Shown: positions 7,751 through 16,439, counted from the first letter of the stretch. The stretch is DNA of 64,000 bases from Chloroflexota bacterium (GCA_016223085.1 JACRPS010000032.1:1-64000), one strand, 5' to 3'. Notes: generated by a model not told the origin, from the letters alone. Numbers and translations: made by a program.

Positions 7751-8455
7751 TTATTCGACCAGTGTCCCCGGCTGCCGCGTGAAACCCAACAGACTACGCG
7801 GGCGCATCAGCGTGACGGCCTTGCCGTACCCGCCCAGTGCGCCGCGCATCTGGCCGAGCGCCTCGTAATAATCGTAATAACGGAAGCTGGAATACCGTTC
7901 GCGCATTAGCGCGTGGGTTTTCAGCAGTTTCAGGTAGTCGTCAAACACGTCAGTTACATCCAGATAGATGTCCGCCGAATACCCCTCCATGTCCTCCCAG
8001 TTTTCCGAATACAGCACGGCGCGCGGGTAATGCGCCGGATATTCGCGGCGGAAGGCGGGCAGCCCGGCTTTAAACAGCGCCGCCTTTACAATGTCGTGCG
8101 TGTAGTTGTGATCCTGATGGAAGCTGCCGCGCCAGTGGGTAATCAGCACGGTCGGTTTGTACTTGCGGATCAGGTCGGCCACCTTCCACACCGCTTCTTC
8201 CGTGACCTGAAGCTCGCCATCCAGATATGGCAGAATTTCCACGTTCGCACCGATGAACTCCGCCGAAGCGTGCGCGTCAGCGTGGCGCATCTTGATGTAT
8301 TCTTCCGGCGGCAGCGTGGGATGACCTTTTTCACCCGCCGTCACATGCACAATTGTGATATCCCACCCGGCGCGTTTGTGTTTGAGCATGACCGCGCCCG
8401 CCATGTTTTCGGCGTCGGAGATATGCGCGCCGACGACCATGAGATGCCCTGCCAT
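7751..8455 (-). CDS. PIG-L (LmbE) family N-acetylglucosaminyl deacetylase-like protein
   Basis: A 234-aa protein of the zinc-dependent PIG-L fold, which removes acetyl groups from GlcNAc-type sugars. The first metal motif, usually AHPDDAE, reads AHISDAE at residues 10-16. The His and the second Asp (zinc ligands by analogy with MshB/BshB) are kept, but the first Asp, the usual general base, is Ser. The second metal site HQDHNYTH is intact. AAAGGAG precedes the ATG. Its place in an amino-sugar operon fits deacetylation of imported N-acetyl sugars. The base substitution may change the reaction. Confidence 0.85.
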   Translation of the reverse strand: MAGHLMVVGAHISDAENMAGAVMLKHKRAGWDITIVHVTAGEKGHPTLPPEEYIKMRHADAHASAEFIGANVEILPYLDGELQVTEEAVWKVADLIRKYKPTVLITHWRGSFHQDHNYTHDIVKAALFKAGLPAFRREYPAHYPRAVLYSENWEDMEGYSADIYLDVTDVFDDYLKLLKTHALMRERYSSFRYYDYYEALGQMRGALGGYGKAVTLMRPRSLLGFTRQPGTLVE

Positions 8456-8469
8456 ATCGTGCTGCTCCT

Positions 8470-9411
8470 TTAGAATGATTTCCGCAAAACGGCGAACACG
8501 CGCCGCCGCTTGAACCCGGCCAGCGAATACAGCCGCGCCGCGTCCTCACCCGTCCACAAGAAGTAGGCATAAAAGACGTGGCGCGCGCTCATTGCTTCCA
8601 GGCAGCGGAACAGCAGCACGCGCCCTATTCCCAGGTTACGGCGGTCAGGATTCACGCCGAACGGCCCGAAGCGTTCCCGGCGCTGCTGGCAGTAACCGAT
8701 GATTTCGCCGTGCTGCCGCGCCACCAGAAAACACGTCTGGTTGGGCGTGTCACCGTAGATTTCCAGCAGGTAATCCTGCGCGTGGCGATACCAGTCCCAG
8801 CCGAAATGCTGCACGATGAACGGCATCAGCTCGGGCAGATCGGCGGACGTGACCGGCTGCACTGTTACGCCCTGCTCGTGTTCCAGCCGCGCCTGTAAAT
8901 CGACAATTTCCGGCGGCACCTGAAAGCCGGTTAAATCCGCGCCCATGCTGATCGCCTGATACAGCGTCTTAAAGCCGAGCGCGTTTTCCAGAAACATGAT
9001 CGTGCCGGGGTAGGCGGCCACGTCCACGCCCGGCACAAAGTAATTCGGCACGTAGGGCGACAGATCAATCGTCTTACGCCCCTGCGCCTGGAAGCGCTCA
9101 AACAGGTAGGCAAACAACGCCCGTCCGATACCCCGGCGCTGGTAATCCGGGTGCACGCCGAAGGCTGTCACCCACGTTTTGTCCGGTTCCAAGCCCTGCA
9201 AAAACAGCGGCGTCTGCCGTGTCAGCCCCAGCACAAAGCCGACGACGCGGCCATCTTCGACGGCAACCGGAAGATTTTCCGGCTGGAAGTTTGGGTCGAG
9301 CAAAACTTTGGTGCGGAACAGATCGTCGCTCAGACGATCATGGGTCATCGCGGCGCGCCACACGGCCAGCAGGTCGGCCTCGTCGTGCCCCTGGTACGGT
9401 CGAATGTCCAT
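8470..9411 (-). CDS. Double-domain GNAT acetyltransferase
   Basis: A 313-aa protein with two GNAT folds in tandem. The first (about residues 1-150) has the acetyl-CoA loop QRRGIGRA and the second (about 165-313) has NLGIGRVL. Bidomain GNATs often keep catalysis in one half only. It lies between the MalG-like permease (1-base gap) and the PIG-L gene, inside the sugar operon. An amino-sugar or muropeptide amine is a reasonable acceptor, though this is not shown by sequence. AAGGG lies before the ATG. Confidence 0.85.
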   Translation of the reverse strand: MDIRPYQGHDEADLLAVWRAAMTHDRLSDDLFRTKVLLDPNFQPENLPVAVEDGRVVGFVLGLTRQTPLFLQGLEPDKTWVTAFGVHPDYQRRGIGRALFAYLFERFQAQGRKTIDLSPYVPNYFVPGVDVAAYPGTIMFLENALGFKTLYQAISMGADLTGFQVPPEIVDLQARLEHEQGVTVQPVTSADLPELMPFIVQHFGWDWYRHAQDYLLEIYGDTPNQTCFLVARQHGEIIGYCQQRRERFGPFGVNPDRRNLGIGRVLLFRCLEAMSARHVFYAYFLWTGEDAARLYSLAGFKRRRVFAVLRKSF

Positions 9412-9412
9412 G

Positions 9413-10258
9413 TTAGCCCTTCAATCCGGTCAGAGCGATGCCTCGGATAAAGTAACGCTGCAAGAAAATAAACAGGATGAGCGTCGGCAGCACCGATAAC
9501 GTCGTCCCGGCCATCAGCAGATCGAGATTGCGCGCTTCCGCCGCGAACAGCCGCAGCGAGTTTAAGCCCAGCGGCACGGTCATCAGGTCGCGGCTGTTTG
9601 TCACCAGCAGCGGCCACAGGAACGAGTTCCACGAGCCGATGAACGTGAATGTGCCCAGCGTTGCCAGTGCCGGGCGAATCAGCGGCAGCACGATACGGAA
9701 GTAAATTTTCGGTTCGGATGCGCCATCTATGCGCGCGGCATCGAATAGTTCATCCGGCAGTGTACCGATGAACTGGCGCATCAGAAAGATGCCGTAGGCT
9801 GACGTAAGGCCGGGCACAATGATGCCCTGATAGCTGTCAATCCACCCCAACTGACGGATGATGTAAAACACCGGAATCAGCGTCACAAAAAACGGAATCA
9901 TCATCGTCGCTAGGATGCAGTAAAACAGGATGTTCTTGCCGGGAAACTCGTATTTGGCGAAAGCGAAGCCCGCCAGCGAACTGGTGAACAGCACACCGAC
10001 GACAGTCGAACAGGTAATAATCAGACTGTTGAGGTACTGCCGTCCCAGTGGCACGGTGTCCAGCAGTTTGGTGTAGTTGCTGAACTGCGGTTCAGCAGGC
10101 AACCACACCGGCGGCTGTGCCTGGATTTCGCCCGCCGTCATCAGGGAGGCGTTGACCATCCAGAAGAACGGCAACAGCATAATGACCGCGCCCACAATCA
10201 GGATAGTGTACTTCGTGCCACCGCCCAGCGCGTTCCAGAATAATCGGTCGTCGTACAT
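9413..10258 (-). CDS. ABC sugar transporter permease, MalG type
   Basis: A 281-aa inner-membrane permease with six predicted transmembrane helices. The EAA cytoplasmic loop reads DELFDAARIDGASEPKIYFRIVLPLIRP, matching the MalG/UgpE class. It pairs with the MalF-like permease ending 14 bases upstream in the operon and with the binding protein at 11307-12599. No ATPase is encoded in the operon, so it probably uses a shared MsmX/MalK-type ATPase elsewhere, as is common for CUT1 systems. Confidence 0.93.
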   Translation of the reverse strand: MYDDRLFWNALGGGTKYTILIVGAVIMLLPFFWMVNASLMTAGEIQAQPPVWLPAEPQFSNYTKLLDTVPLGRQYLNSLIITCSTVVGVLFTSSLAGFAFAKYEFPGKNILFYCILATMMIPFFVTLIPVFYIIRQLGWIDSYQGIIVPGLTSAYGIFLMRQFIGTLPDELFDAARIDGASEPKIYFRIVLPLIRPALATLGTFTFIGSWNSFLWPLLVTNSRDLMTVPLGLNSLRLFAAEARNLDLLMAGTTLSVLPTLILFIFLQRYFIRGIALTGLKG

Positions 10259-10272
10259 GGCGCGTTAGTCTT

Positions 10273-11229
10273 TCACTCGTTGGTGCGGTCGCGCAGAAAG
10301 CGAAGCTGGAGGATGGTGATCGTCAGAATAATGGCGAACAGAATAAACGCCATCGCCGAGGCGCGTCCCATGCGCGAGAACTTAAATGCCGTGTTGTACA
10401 TGTGCAGCACGACCGTGATCGTGCTGTTGGCCGGGCCGCCGTTAGTGGTGGCGAACACCAGATCAAACACCTGTAGCGCGCCGATGGTGTTCGTCACGAC
10501 GACAAACAGTGTCACAGGACGCAGCAGCGGCAGCGTGATGTGACGGAAGCTCTGCCATTTGTTCGCGCCGTCCACGCTGGCGGCGTCGTAATAATCCTGC
10601 GGGATGCCCTGCAGCCCGGCGAGATAGATGACAATGTAGTAGCCAACGTACTGGTAGACGGCGATAATAATGACCACCAGCAGCGCCTGGCTGGGATGAC
10701 CCAGGAACGGCTGGCGGGGGATGCTTAGAGCCACAAGCAGATTGTTCACCACGCCGTAGTTGCGGTTGAACATAAAACCGAAAATCACGCCCAGCGCTAG
10801 CGGCGCGGTCATCACCGGCAGGAAGTAGATCACCCGCCAGAGCGTCTTGCCGCGAATTTTGCCGTTGAGCAGCAGCGCAAACCCAAGTCCCAGCACAACG
10901 TTGCTGCCCACACCGCCAATCGCAAACAGGAAGGTGTTCAGCAGTGCTTTCGGAAAGACGGTGTCCTGTGTCAGCAGATAGATGTAGTTGTCCAGTCCCG
11001 CCCAGGCCATGTCAGCCACTGGCGTAATCATGTTCCAGTCGTGCAGGCTGACCCACCCACTGAACACGATAGGCCCCAGGAAGAACACCAGCAACCCCAC
11101 CAGCGGCGCGGCAACAAACACGTATGCCCAGATGGTGCGCTGGCGCATGAGGCTGCCACGCCGTAAGTGGGGAGGGCTGGCCGGAGCGTGTAATACGCCT
11201 GCGCTCGTTGACCGGCGCGTTTGAGTCAT
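10273..11229 (-). CDS. ABC sugar transporter permease, MalF type
   Basis: A 318-aa membrane protein with six predicted helices after a cytoplasmic N-terminal tail of about 30 residues. The EAA loop DYYDAASVDGANKWQSFRHITLPLLRP identifies a CUT1 sugar permease. The ATG at 11229 is chosen because AAAGG precedes it. A longer reading would start close to a palindromic repeat, and a later ATG at 11148 has no SD. The gap to the upstream binding-protein gene holds a GTAGGG palindrome, which could lower expression of the permeases relative to the binding protein. Confidence 0.9.
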   Translation of the reverse strand: MTQTRRSTSAGVLHAPASPPHLRRGSLMRQRTIWAYVFVAAPLVGLLVFFLGPIVFSGWVSLHDWNMITPVADMAWAGLDNYIYLLTQDTVFPKALLNTFLFAIGGVGSNVVLGLGFALLLNGKIRGKTLWRVIYFLPVMTAPLALGVIFGFMFNRNYGVVNNLLVALSIPRQPFLGHPSQALLVVIIIAVYQYVGYYIVIYLAGLQGIPQDYYDAASVDGANKWQSFRHITLPLLRPVTLFVVVTNTIGALQVFDLVFATTNGGPANSTITVVLHMYNTAFKFSRMGRASAMAFILFAIILTITILQLRFLRDRTNE

Positions 11230-11268
11230 ACCGCGACCTTTATAAAGACTTAAACCGTGCATGATGGG

Positions 11269-11296
11269 GTAGGGGCGCACGGCGGTGCGCCCCTAC
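11269..11296. repeat. GTAGGG-family palindrome, copy 4 (inside operon)
   Basis: Twelve-base arms GTAGGGGCGCAC and GTGCGCCCCTAC around a 4-base loop. It lies in the 77-bp gap between the binding-protein and MalF genes, a place where hairpins often stabilise upstream mRNA. Confidence 0.9.
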
Positions 11297-11306
11297 GAGT
11301 GAATGA

Positions 11307-12599
11307 CTATTGATTCGCCATCTCTTGCAGCACGGCATCACCTTCCAACGCGGCGGTTTCCAGCGCCAGCGCCGGGTCCTGCAGGCCGTTCAGTACGGCT
11401 TCGATTTCCGTCTGTAGTTTGGTTTTCACTTCCTGCCCGCCGGCGACGACGGGTTCAGGCCGTGCGGTTTTGGTGGACTCGACATAGGCTGACAGGAAGA
11501 AGTCGCCCAGGTCTTCCGCAAAGGCTTCCTGATCGGGGATCAGGCTGGGAATCGCGCCCAGTTCGTTGACGAGGAAGTTGCCCATCGGCGAACCTTCGCC
11601 TTCAGCGCGCGGGGTGTTCATCCACTGGATTAGCTTCCATGCGGCTTCCTGATTAGGCGAACCAGTGTCCACTGACCACAGCCAGTTGTAGGACAGTGTA
11701 GCACTGGATTCGCCACTAGGGCCAACCGGTACCGGAGCGACGCCGACTTCGGTATCATAGTCAATCGCTTCTGAGGCCTGAAGCGTGGCGCGCCACCAGT
11801 TCGCCATGACGGTCATGCCGACCTTGCCGTTCGGGAAATCCCAGCCCGCCACGCTCATGTCCATGCCGCCGTTTTCCAGCAGGTCAACGTACAGTTGCAG
11901 CGTTTCGAGGCCCTGCTCGCTGTTGAAAGCGGTTGCGGTGTGATCAGCGTTCAGGTATTCGCCGCCATTGGACAGCAGGTATGATGCCCAGGGATGGACG
12001 ATGCCGGAGTCCCAACCGGGCAGCACGCCGTAGCCAACCTGTGTCACCGCGCCGGTTTCATCTTTCTTGGTGATGGCGGCAGCGATTTCCTTCAGTTCGT
12101 CCCAGGTCGTGGGCGGGTTGTCATAACCGGCTTCTTTCAGCAGGCGCTTGTTGTACAGGAGCAGGTAGGTATTGACCTCGGTCGGGTAGCCCCAGATTTG
12201 ATCGTTGACGGTGATGCCGTCAATCACGGCCTGCGGTGAGTTGGCGACAATCTCATCTACGATTTCCTGCGGAGGGGCCGCCAGCATCCCATTCGCGCCG
12301 ATGAAGTCCGGCAGCCACAGGTTGTACAGGTGGTAAATGTCGGGGTTGGTGCCGGCGGTGCGCCCGGTGACGATCTTCGTCAGCAGGTCGTTAAACGGTA
12401 CAGTCTGGAGTTCGATGGTGACGCCAGGATTGGCCGCCATGTATTCATCAAACATCGCCTGCTGTGCTGCCAGCAGCCGTTCCTCGCCCCAGTGCGTTAG
12501 GACGGTCAGCTTGATCGGGTCTTGCGCCGCTGCTGATGTGATTCCCAGCACCAGAGCAGCTATGGTAAGGACAAAAACGGTTAAAACCTTGCGTGACAT
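11307..12599 (-). CDS. ABC transporter sugar-binding protein of the amino-sugar operon
   Basis: A 430-aa extracytoplasmic solute-binding protein of family 1. The signal peptide is about residues 1-25 (ends SAAAQD), followed by PIKLTVLTHWGEERL at the mature N-terminus. The ATG at 12599 is chosen because GGGAGGAAAG lies directly upstream; an earlier in-frame codon would overlap that SD. It follows the NamZ-like gene by 42 bases. The ligand is probably the substrate of the operon's enzymes (a muropeptide sugar or GlcNAc-MurNAc saccharide), which is inference from context. Confidence 0.92.
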   Translation of the reverse strand: MSRKVLTVFVLTIAALVLGITSAAAQDPIKLTVLTHWGEERLLAAQQAMFDEYMAANPGVTIELQTVPFNDLLTKIVTGRTAGTNPDIYHLYNLWLPDFIGANGMLAAPPQEIVDEIVANSPQAVIDGITVNDQIWGYPTEVNTYLLLYNKRLLKEAGYDNPPTTWDELKEIAAAITKKDETGAVTQVGYGVLPGWDSGIVHPWASYLLSNGGEYLNADHTATAFNSEQGLETLQLYVDLLENGGMDMSVAGWDFPNGKVGMTVMANWWRATLQASEAIDYDTEVGVAPVPVGPSGESSATLSYNWLWSVDTGSPNQEAAWKLIQWMNTPRAEGEGSPMGNFLVNELGAIPSLIPDQEAFAEDLGDFFLSAYVESTKTARPEPVVAGGQEVKTKLQTEIEAVLNGLQDPALALETAALEGDAVLQEMANQ

Positions 12600-12641
12600 C
12601 TTTCCTCCCAAACAATCAACTAATTCGACACTTTCAACGGG

Positions 12642-13808
12642 TTAGTTGGTATAGAGCAGGTATTGTGCTCGCTGCGCCAGAAAGGCGTTGCCTCCCTCCT
12701 CCCATGCGTTGACCAAATCTGACACTGGTAGACCACCTTCCAGGTGTTGTCGCACCTGGTCGCCGCCGCTGAGTAAATCAATGGGATAGTGTCCCCCGTC
12801 AGTCCAGGGCACGCGCCAGGCGAACCTTTCGGGATACATCGCCCTGACGAGCGCCAGCAGATGAAGCGCGGTTTCCACCGGGCGGAACACGTCCCGGTCG
12901 GTGACGTACAGGTGCACGCCCGCGCACAACTCGCCCTGATACTTGCTGAAGGTCGGGACAAAGTACACCGGGCGAAAACGCGCGCCGGGCAAATCGAGCG
13001 CATTCAGCCGCCGGGCTACGGCTTCAGCCTCGATCCAGGGAGCGCCGGTGTATTCAAACGGTTTGGTGGTGCCCCGGCCTTCAGAGAGTGTCGTGCCTTC
13101 GATCAGGCACATGCCGGGGTACACGGTGAGCGCCGAGAGGGTGGGCAGGTTGGGTGATGGCGGCACAAACGGCAGGCCGGTCTGGTCGAACCACATACTT
13201 CGCTGCCAGCCATCCATCTCCACAACGGTGAGATCGCAGCCGACGGCAAAGACCTCGTTAAACAGCCGCGCCAGTTCACCAGCCGTCATACCGTAGCGAA
13301 TCGGGATGGGGTAGATGCCGATAAACGATGTATACACGGGGTCAAGCACTGGTCCTTCGACGGTCACGCCATTGATCGGGGCGGGGCGGTCGAGCACGAT
13401 CAGCGGCAGGTGGTTGGCGGCCGCGGCCTGCATCACGTGCGCCAGCGTGGAGAGGTAGGTGTAAAAGCGCACGCCGCCGTCCTGCAGGTCGAAGATCAGC
13501 ACGTCCACGTTGCGTAGCATGTCGGTCGTCGGCTGGTAGGTGTCGCCGTACAGGCTGTAGACCGGCAGGCCGGTGAGGGAGTCAATGTCGGTGGTGACGT
13601 GCTGCCCGGCCTGGGCCGCGCCGCGTAGGCCATGTTCTGGCCCGAACAGCGCGGTAAGCTGCACCTCGGGGCAGGCAAACAGCCGTTCGACGCTGCTGAT
13701 AAGCTGGCTGTCCACGCTGCTGGGCGAGGCCACCAGCCCGACCCGCTTGCCCGCAATCAGGTCCAGCCGCTGATTCAGCAAAATGTCCAACCCAATGCGA
13801 ACGGTCAC
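12642..13808 (-). CDS. namZ: NamZ-type exo-beta-N-acetylmuramidase (DUF1343)
   Basis: A 388-aa DUF1343 protein. The characterised member NamZ of Bacillus subtilis removes terminal MurNAc from peptidoglycan sugar chains. Family segments visible include FGPEHGLRG near residue 55, FDLQDGGVRFYTY near 107, LDRPAPINGVTVEGP near 140 and EGTTLSEGRGTTKPFE near 240. There is no signal peptide, so it should act in the cytoplasm on imported saccharides, unlike the secreted Bacillus enzyme. The start is GTG, preceded by GGGAGG and overlapping the lacI stop by 4 bases (translational coupling). The symbol is by family; activity is untested. Confidence 0.85.
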   Translation of the reverse strand: MTVRIGLDILLNQRLDLIAGKRVGLVASPSSVDSQLISSVERLFACPEVQLTALFGPEHGLRGAAQAGQHVTTDIDSLTGLPVYSLYGDTYQPTTDMLRNVDVLIFDLQDGGVRFYTYLSTLAHVMQAAAANHLPLIVLDRPAPINGVTVEGPVLDPVYTSFIGIYPIPIRYGMTAGELARLFNEVFAVGCDLTVVEMDGWQRSMWFDQTGLPFVPPSPNLPTLSALTVYPGMCLIEGTTLSEGRGTTKPFEYTGAPWIEAEAVARRLNALDLPGARFRPVYFVPTFSKYQGELCAGVHLYVTDRDVFRPVETALHLLALVRAMYPERFAWRVPWTDGGHYPIDLLSGGDQVRQHLEGGLPVSDLVNAWEEGGNAFLAQRAQYLLYTN

Positions 13809-14818
13809 GGCAGCCTCCCGGTTGAGTCACGCACAATCAGTTCCGGCGGCAGGATGATGGACGTGGTTTCCGGCTGCCGTCCGTCCAGCAAATCCAGCAG
13901 CAGGCGGAAGGCGTTGCCGGCAATCTGGTCCAGTGGCTGACGGATGGTCGTCAGCGGTGGGATGGTGAACTGTGCTGCTTCGATGTCGTCAAAGCCAATC
14001 ACGGACATATCATCCGGCACACGTAGGCCGGCTTCGGCCAGTGCCCGGTACGCCCCAATCGCCATTTGGTCGCCAGCGGCAAAAATGGCGGTCGGGCGCG
14101 GGCTGCCTTCCAACAGCTTGCGCGTGGCGTAATAGCCGGAATGGTAATCCCAGCGGTCATTCAGCGGCGTAACAAGCTGTGGTTCGTGCAGGCCGTAATC
14201 GGCCAACGCCTGCCGGTAGCCGTCGGCGCGCTGCCGCGCAACTTCCAGCGTTAGGGCGCCACACAAGTGAGCGATCTGGCGATGGCCGAGTTCAATCGCA
14301 TGCTGGGTTGCCAGATACGCGCCACGAAAATTGTTCACCGCCACCGAGGGGAGAGCTGGCGTTTCCACGCAGTCCACCAGCACCGTCGGAATTGTGCTTT
14401 CTTCCAGAAGCGCGAAGGTATGCTGCCGATCAACGGCATTGACGATAATCATGCCGTCGGCGCGGCGTTCGGCCACCGCTTCCAGAAACGCCTGCTCGCG
14501 CCGCACGTCCTGACTGACGTTGTACAGCAGCACGTTGTAATCTTCGGCATAGGCAGCGGCTTCCACGTTACTGGCAATGACGGATAGCACGGGGTTGGTG
14601 ATATCCAACACCAGCAGCGCGATCAGCCGCGTTTGCCGCGTCCGCATACTGCGGGCAATCGGGTCGCGCCGGTAGTTCAGTTGTTCAATGGCTTGCAGGA
14701 CACGCTGGCGGGTTTCGGGGGAGATGCTTCCGGTATCATTCACGACACATGAAACGGTCTGGACGGATACGCCCGCGAGGTGAGCGACATCTTTCATGGT
14801 CGGCGTTCGAACGGCCAT
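13805..14818 (-). CDS. LacI-family transcriptional regulator of the amino-sugar operon
   Basis: A 337-aa repressor and first gene of the operon. Residues 8-55 are the LacI headpiece: MKDVAHLAGVSVQTVSCVVN, then a hinge helix and RRDPIARSMRT. The position after TVS is Cys where most family members have Arg, so recognition may be shifted. The remainder is a periplasmic-binding-protein-like sensor domain. Two operator-like sites lie 21-45 bp upstream of its start, immediately downstream of a strong -10, so it should repress its own operon and be released by an amino-sugar ligand. Confidence 0.93.
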   Translation of the reverse strand: MAVRTPTMKDVAHLAGVSVQTVSCVVNDTGSISPETRQRVLQAIEQLNYRRDPIARSMRTRQTRLIALLVLDITNPVLSVIASNVEAAAYAEDYNVLLYNVSQDVRREQAFLEAVAERRADGMIIVNAVDRQHTFALLEESTIPTVLVDCVETPALPSVAVNNFRGAYLATQHAIELGHRQIAHLCGALTLEVARQRADGYRQALADYGLHEPQLVTPLNDRWDYHSGYYATRKLLEGSPRPTAIFAAGDQMAIGAYRALAEAGLRVPDDMSVIGFDDIEAAQFTIPPLTTIRQPLDQIAGNAFRLLLDLLDGRQPETTSIILPPELIVRDSTGRLP

Positions 14819-14838
14819 GCCACGTTCACTCCGGTTAG

Positions 14839-14863
14839 TTGAACGTTCAAGTGATCGTTCAAC
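14839..14863 (-). promoter_or_regulatory. Tandem LacI-type operators
   Basis: TTGAACGTTCAA at 14839-14850 is a perfect 12-bp palindrome with the central CG typical of LacI-family operators. The adjoining GTGATCGTTCAAC (14851-14863) carries a second, half-matching site (TTGAACGATCA on the minus strand). Both begin within a few bases downstream of the -10 box, where bound repressor would block initiation. Confidence 0.8.
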
Positions 14864-14865
14864 TT

Positions 14866-14894
14866 ATCATAAGGAACTTTTAAACCATTGTCAA
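14866..14894 (-). promoter_or_regulatory. Strong sigma-70 promoter of the lacI-namZ operon
   Basis: On the minus strand: TTGACA (14894-14889), 17 bases, then TATGAT (14871-14866). The -35 is a full consensus match and the -10 matches 5 of 6. It points at the lacI start 48 bp away and is followed at once by the operators. Confidence 0.85.
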
Positions 14895-15206
14895 CAGCAT
14901 CTCATTTTTCGATCAGAGTGATCGCTTCAAGTCCGAGTATCCTGCTTCACCAAATTCAGGGCAGCGGCCCGTAAGACCGCCAAATATCCTCGTTAACTCG
15001 TTCGTCCGAGCTATAAGATACTCGTGTTAACCTTTCCAGATTGGCTATGACTCCATCGGACTTCGCGCTATACCCACGCCTTTCCCCTGCCAGCGGCCAA
15101 ACATCTCAACCGGGACTCTCTGACTACTATCTCGATTACATCGTCCCTGATCCGGAAAAAGGACAGAAGGGATTGTCGAATATCCTGACGGGAAAGGAGC
15201 AAGATC
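14895..15206. other. Gene-free gap
   Basis: About 310 bases between the operon promoter and a transposase remnant. No coding potential, repeat family member or RNA is recognised. It may be the degraded left side of the insertion sequence whose remnant follows. Confidence 0.5.
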
Positions 15207-15281
15207 ATGGAAAAACAACGGTATCAATATAGTGCCGAATTTCGAGAGGCACCTTCTTGTACAGGTATAGAACCGGAATAG
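15207..15281 (+). pseudogene. Remnant of an IS transposase N-terminus
   Basis: GGAAAGGAGC precedes an ATG that opens MEKQRYQYSAEFREA. This resembles the first residues of IS3-type OrfA proteins (an AEF(K/R)xEA opening after a short basic start). The reading frame runs into unrelated residues and stops after 25 codons, so only the ribosome-binding site and first 15 or so codons survive. No terminal inverted repeats could be recognised. Confidence 0.45.
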
Positions 15282-15285
15282 ACCG

Positions 15286-16335
15286 TCAGGGGTTGCACTG
15301 GCATTGTTCTGTTTTTGAGGTCTGTTGATCGATCTGCAATGAGGGGACGAGATCGCTGACTATTTGGAGATTTTCGCCTAGAACCCCTGTGTTTTCACCG
15401 ACATAGGCAAGCTGTCTTCCGTCTGGACTCCAATCCACGTCGTTGACACGTCCCACTTTGCTCTGAATAACAGCCAACTCCTCACCTGTTGATGTATCCC
15501 AAACTCGAACCGTATCATCACTGCGTAAAGCCGCAGCTATAATATTGCCTGACGGATGCCAAGCAATATCACGAGCATCGGCTGGAATGACCTGTAAAGT
15601 TTGTTCAGAAGCTGCATCCCATATACGAATAGAGTTATCCCTGCTGGCACTTGCTATTTTGCTCCCATCTAGACTCCAATCTACAGAACGAACATAATCG
15701 GTATGTCCGGCAAAGGTCGTTACAAGCTCTCCAGTGACCGCATCCCAAATCCGAAGTATGCTGTCATCGCCCCCGTCACTAACAATTTTCGTCCCGTCAG
15801 GACTCCATGCAATCGTTAGTATTACACCCCCGCTCGGCACTCCGACTATTCGAATACTTTGTCCAGTAGCCGCATCCCATATTTCGAACCGGACATCCTC
15901 TACCCATACGTCAGCAATCTTCGTTCCATCGGGACTCCAGACCAATTCACCTCTACCGAGCGTCGGCGTGGAAGTTGTACTGATTATTTCTCCAGAGGTC
16001 ACATCCCAGACCTTTGCCGTACCATCAAGACTGCTACTTGCTATTCGGCTACCGTCAGGACTCCACGCTACAGAGGTTAAGCGACAATGATGCCCTGAAA
16101 GCCTTTTAATGACTTGCCGAGTGGCAACATCCAAAATGGTCACTGCAAACTGTTCTTCTATCTGCTTACTACAACCCGGTTCTCCACCCCCCAAAGCAAT
16201 TTTTGTCCCATCTGGACTCCAATCCACTGTTTCAACAGGAATCGCATCCTGGGCAGCAGCAATATCGGAGTTGAATAGTCGAGGGGCAAGGAGCATAAAA
16301 ACAAGGATGAGGAACCAATAGGATAATTTCGCCAT
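15286..16335 (-). CDS. Exported seven-bladed WD40 propeller protein
   Basis: A 349-aa protein with a signal peptide (residues 1-27, ending IAAAQD). Seven repeats are built on WSPDG, for example VDWSPDGTK, VAWSPDGSR, LVWSPDGTK, IAWSPDGTK, VDWSLDGSK, IAWHPSGNI and VDWSPDGRQ. A closed seven-blade propeller acting as an extracytoplasmic interaction scaffold is expected. GTAGGAG precedes the ATG at 16335. Base composition is clearly lower in GC than its neighbours, and a transposase remnant lies next to its 3' end, so acquisition by transfer is plausible. No partner is identified. Confidence 0.8.
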   Translation of the reverse strand: MAKLSYWFLILVFMLLAPRLFNSDIAAAQDAIPVETVDWSPDGTKIALGGGEPGCSKQIEEQFAVTILDVATRQVIKRLSGHHCRLTSVAWSPDGSRIASSSLDGTAKVWDVTSGEIISTTSTPTLGRGELVWSPDGTKIADVWVEDVRFEIWDAATGQSIRIVGVPSGGVILTIAWSPDGTKIVSDGGDDSILRIWDAVTGELVTTFAGHTDYVRSVDWSLDGSKIASASRDNSIRIWDAASEQTLQVIPADARDIAWHPSGNIIAAALRSDDTVRVWDTSTGEELAVIQSKVGRVNDVDWSPDGRQLAYVGENTGVLGENLQIVSDLVPSLQIDQQTSKTEQCQCNP

Positions 16336-16439
16336 GTTCACTGCTCCTACCGTCAAAAATTATCAAACAAATAGTTGTGAAACTATACACATTGTAACAC
16401 TGTTTATTGACGCTCCAATTTGGGCAAGTGATAAGTAAC

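Noticed and set aside
15041-15232. 63-codon plus-strand open frame
   Set aside because: It has no SD, low complexity and no family, and it overlaps the SD and first codons of the transposase remnant in another frame.
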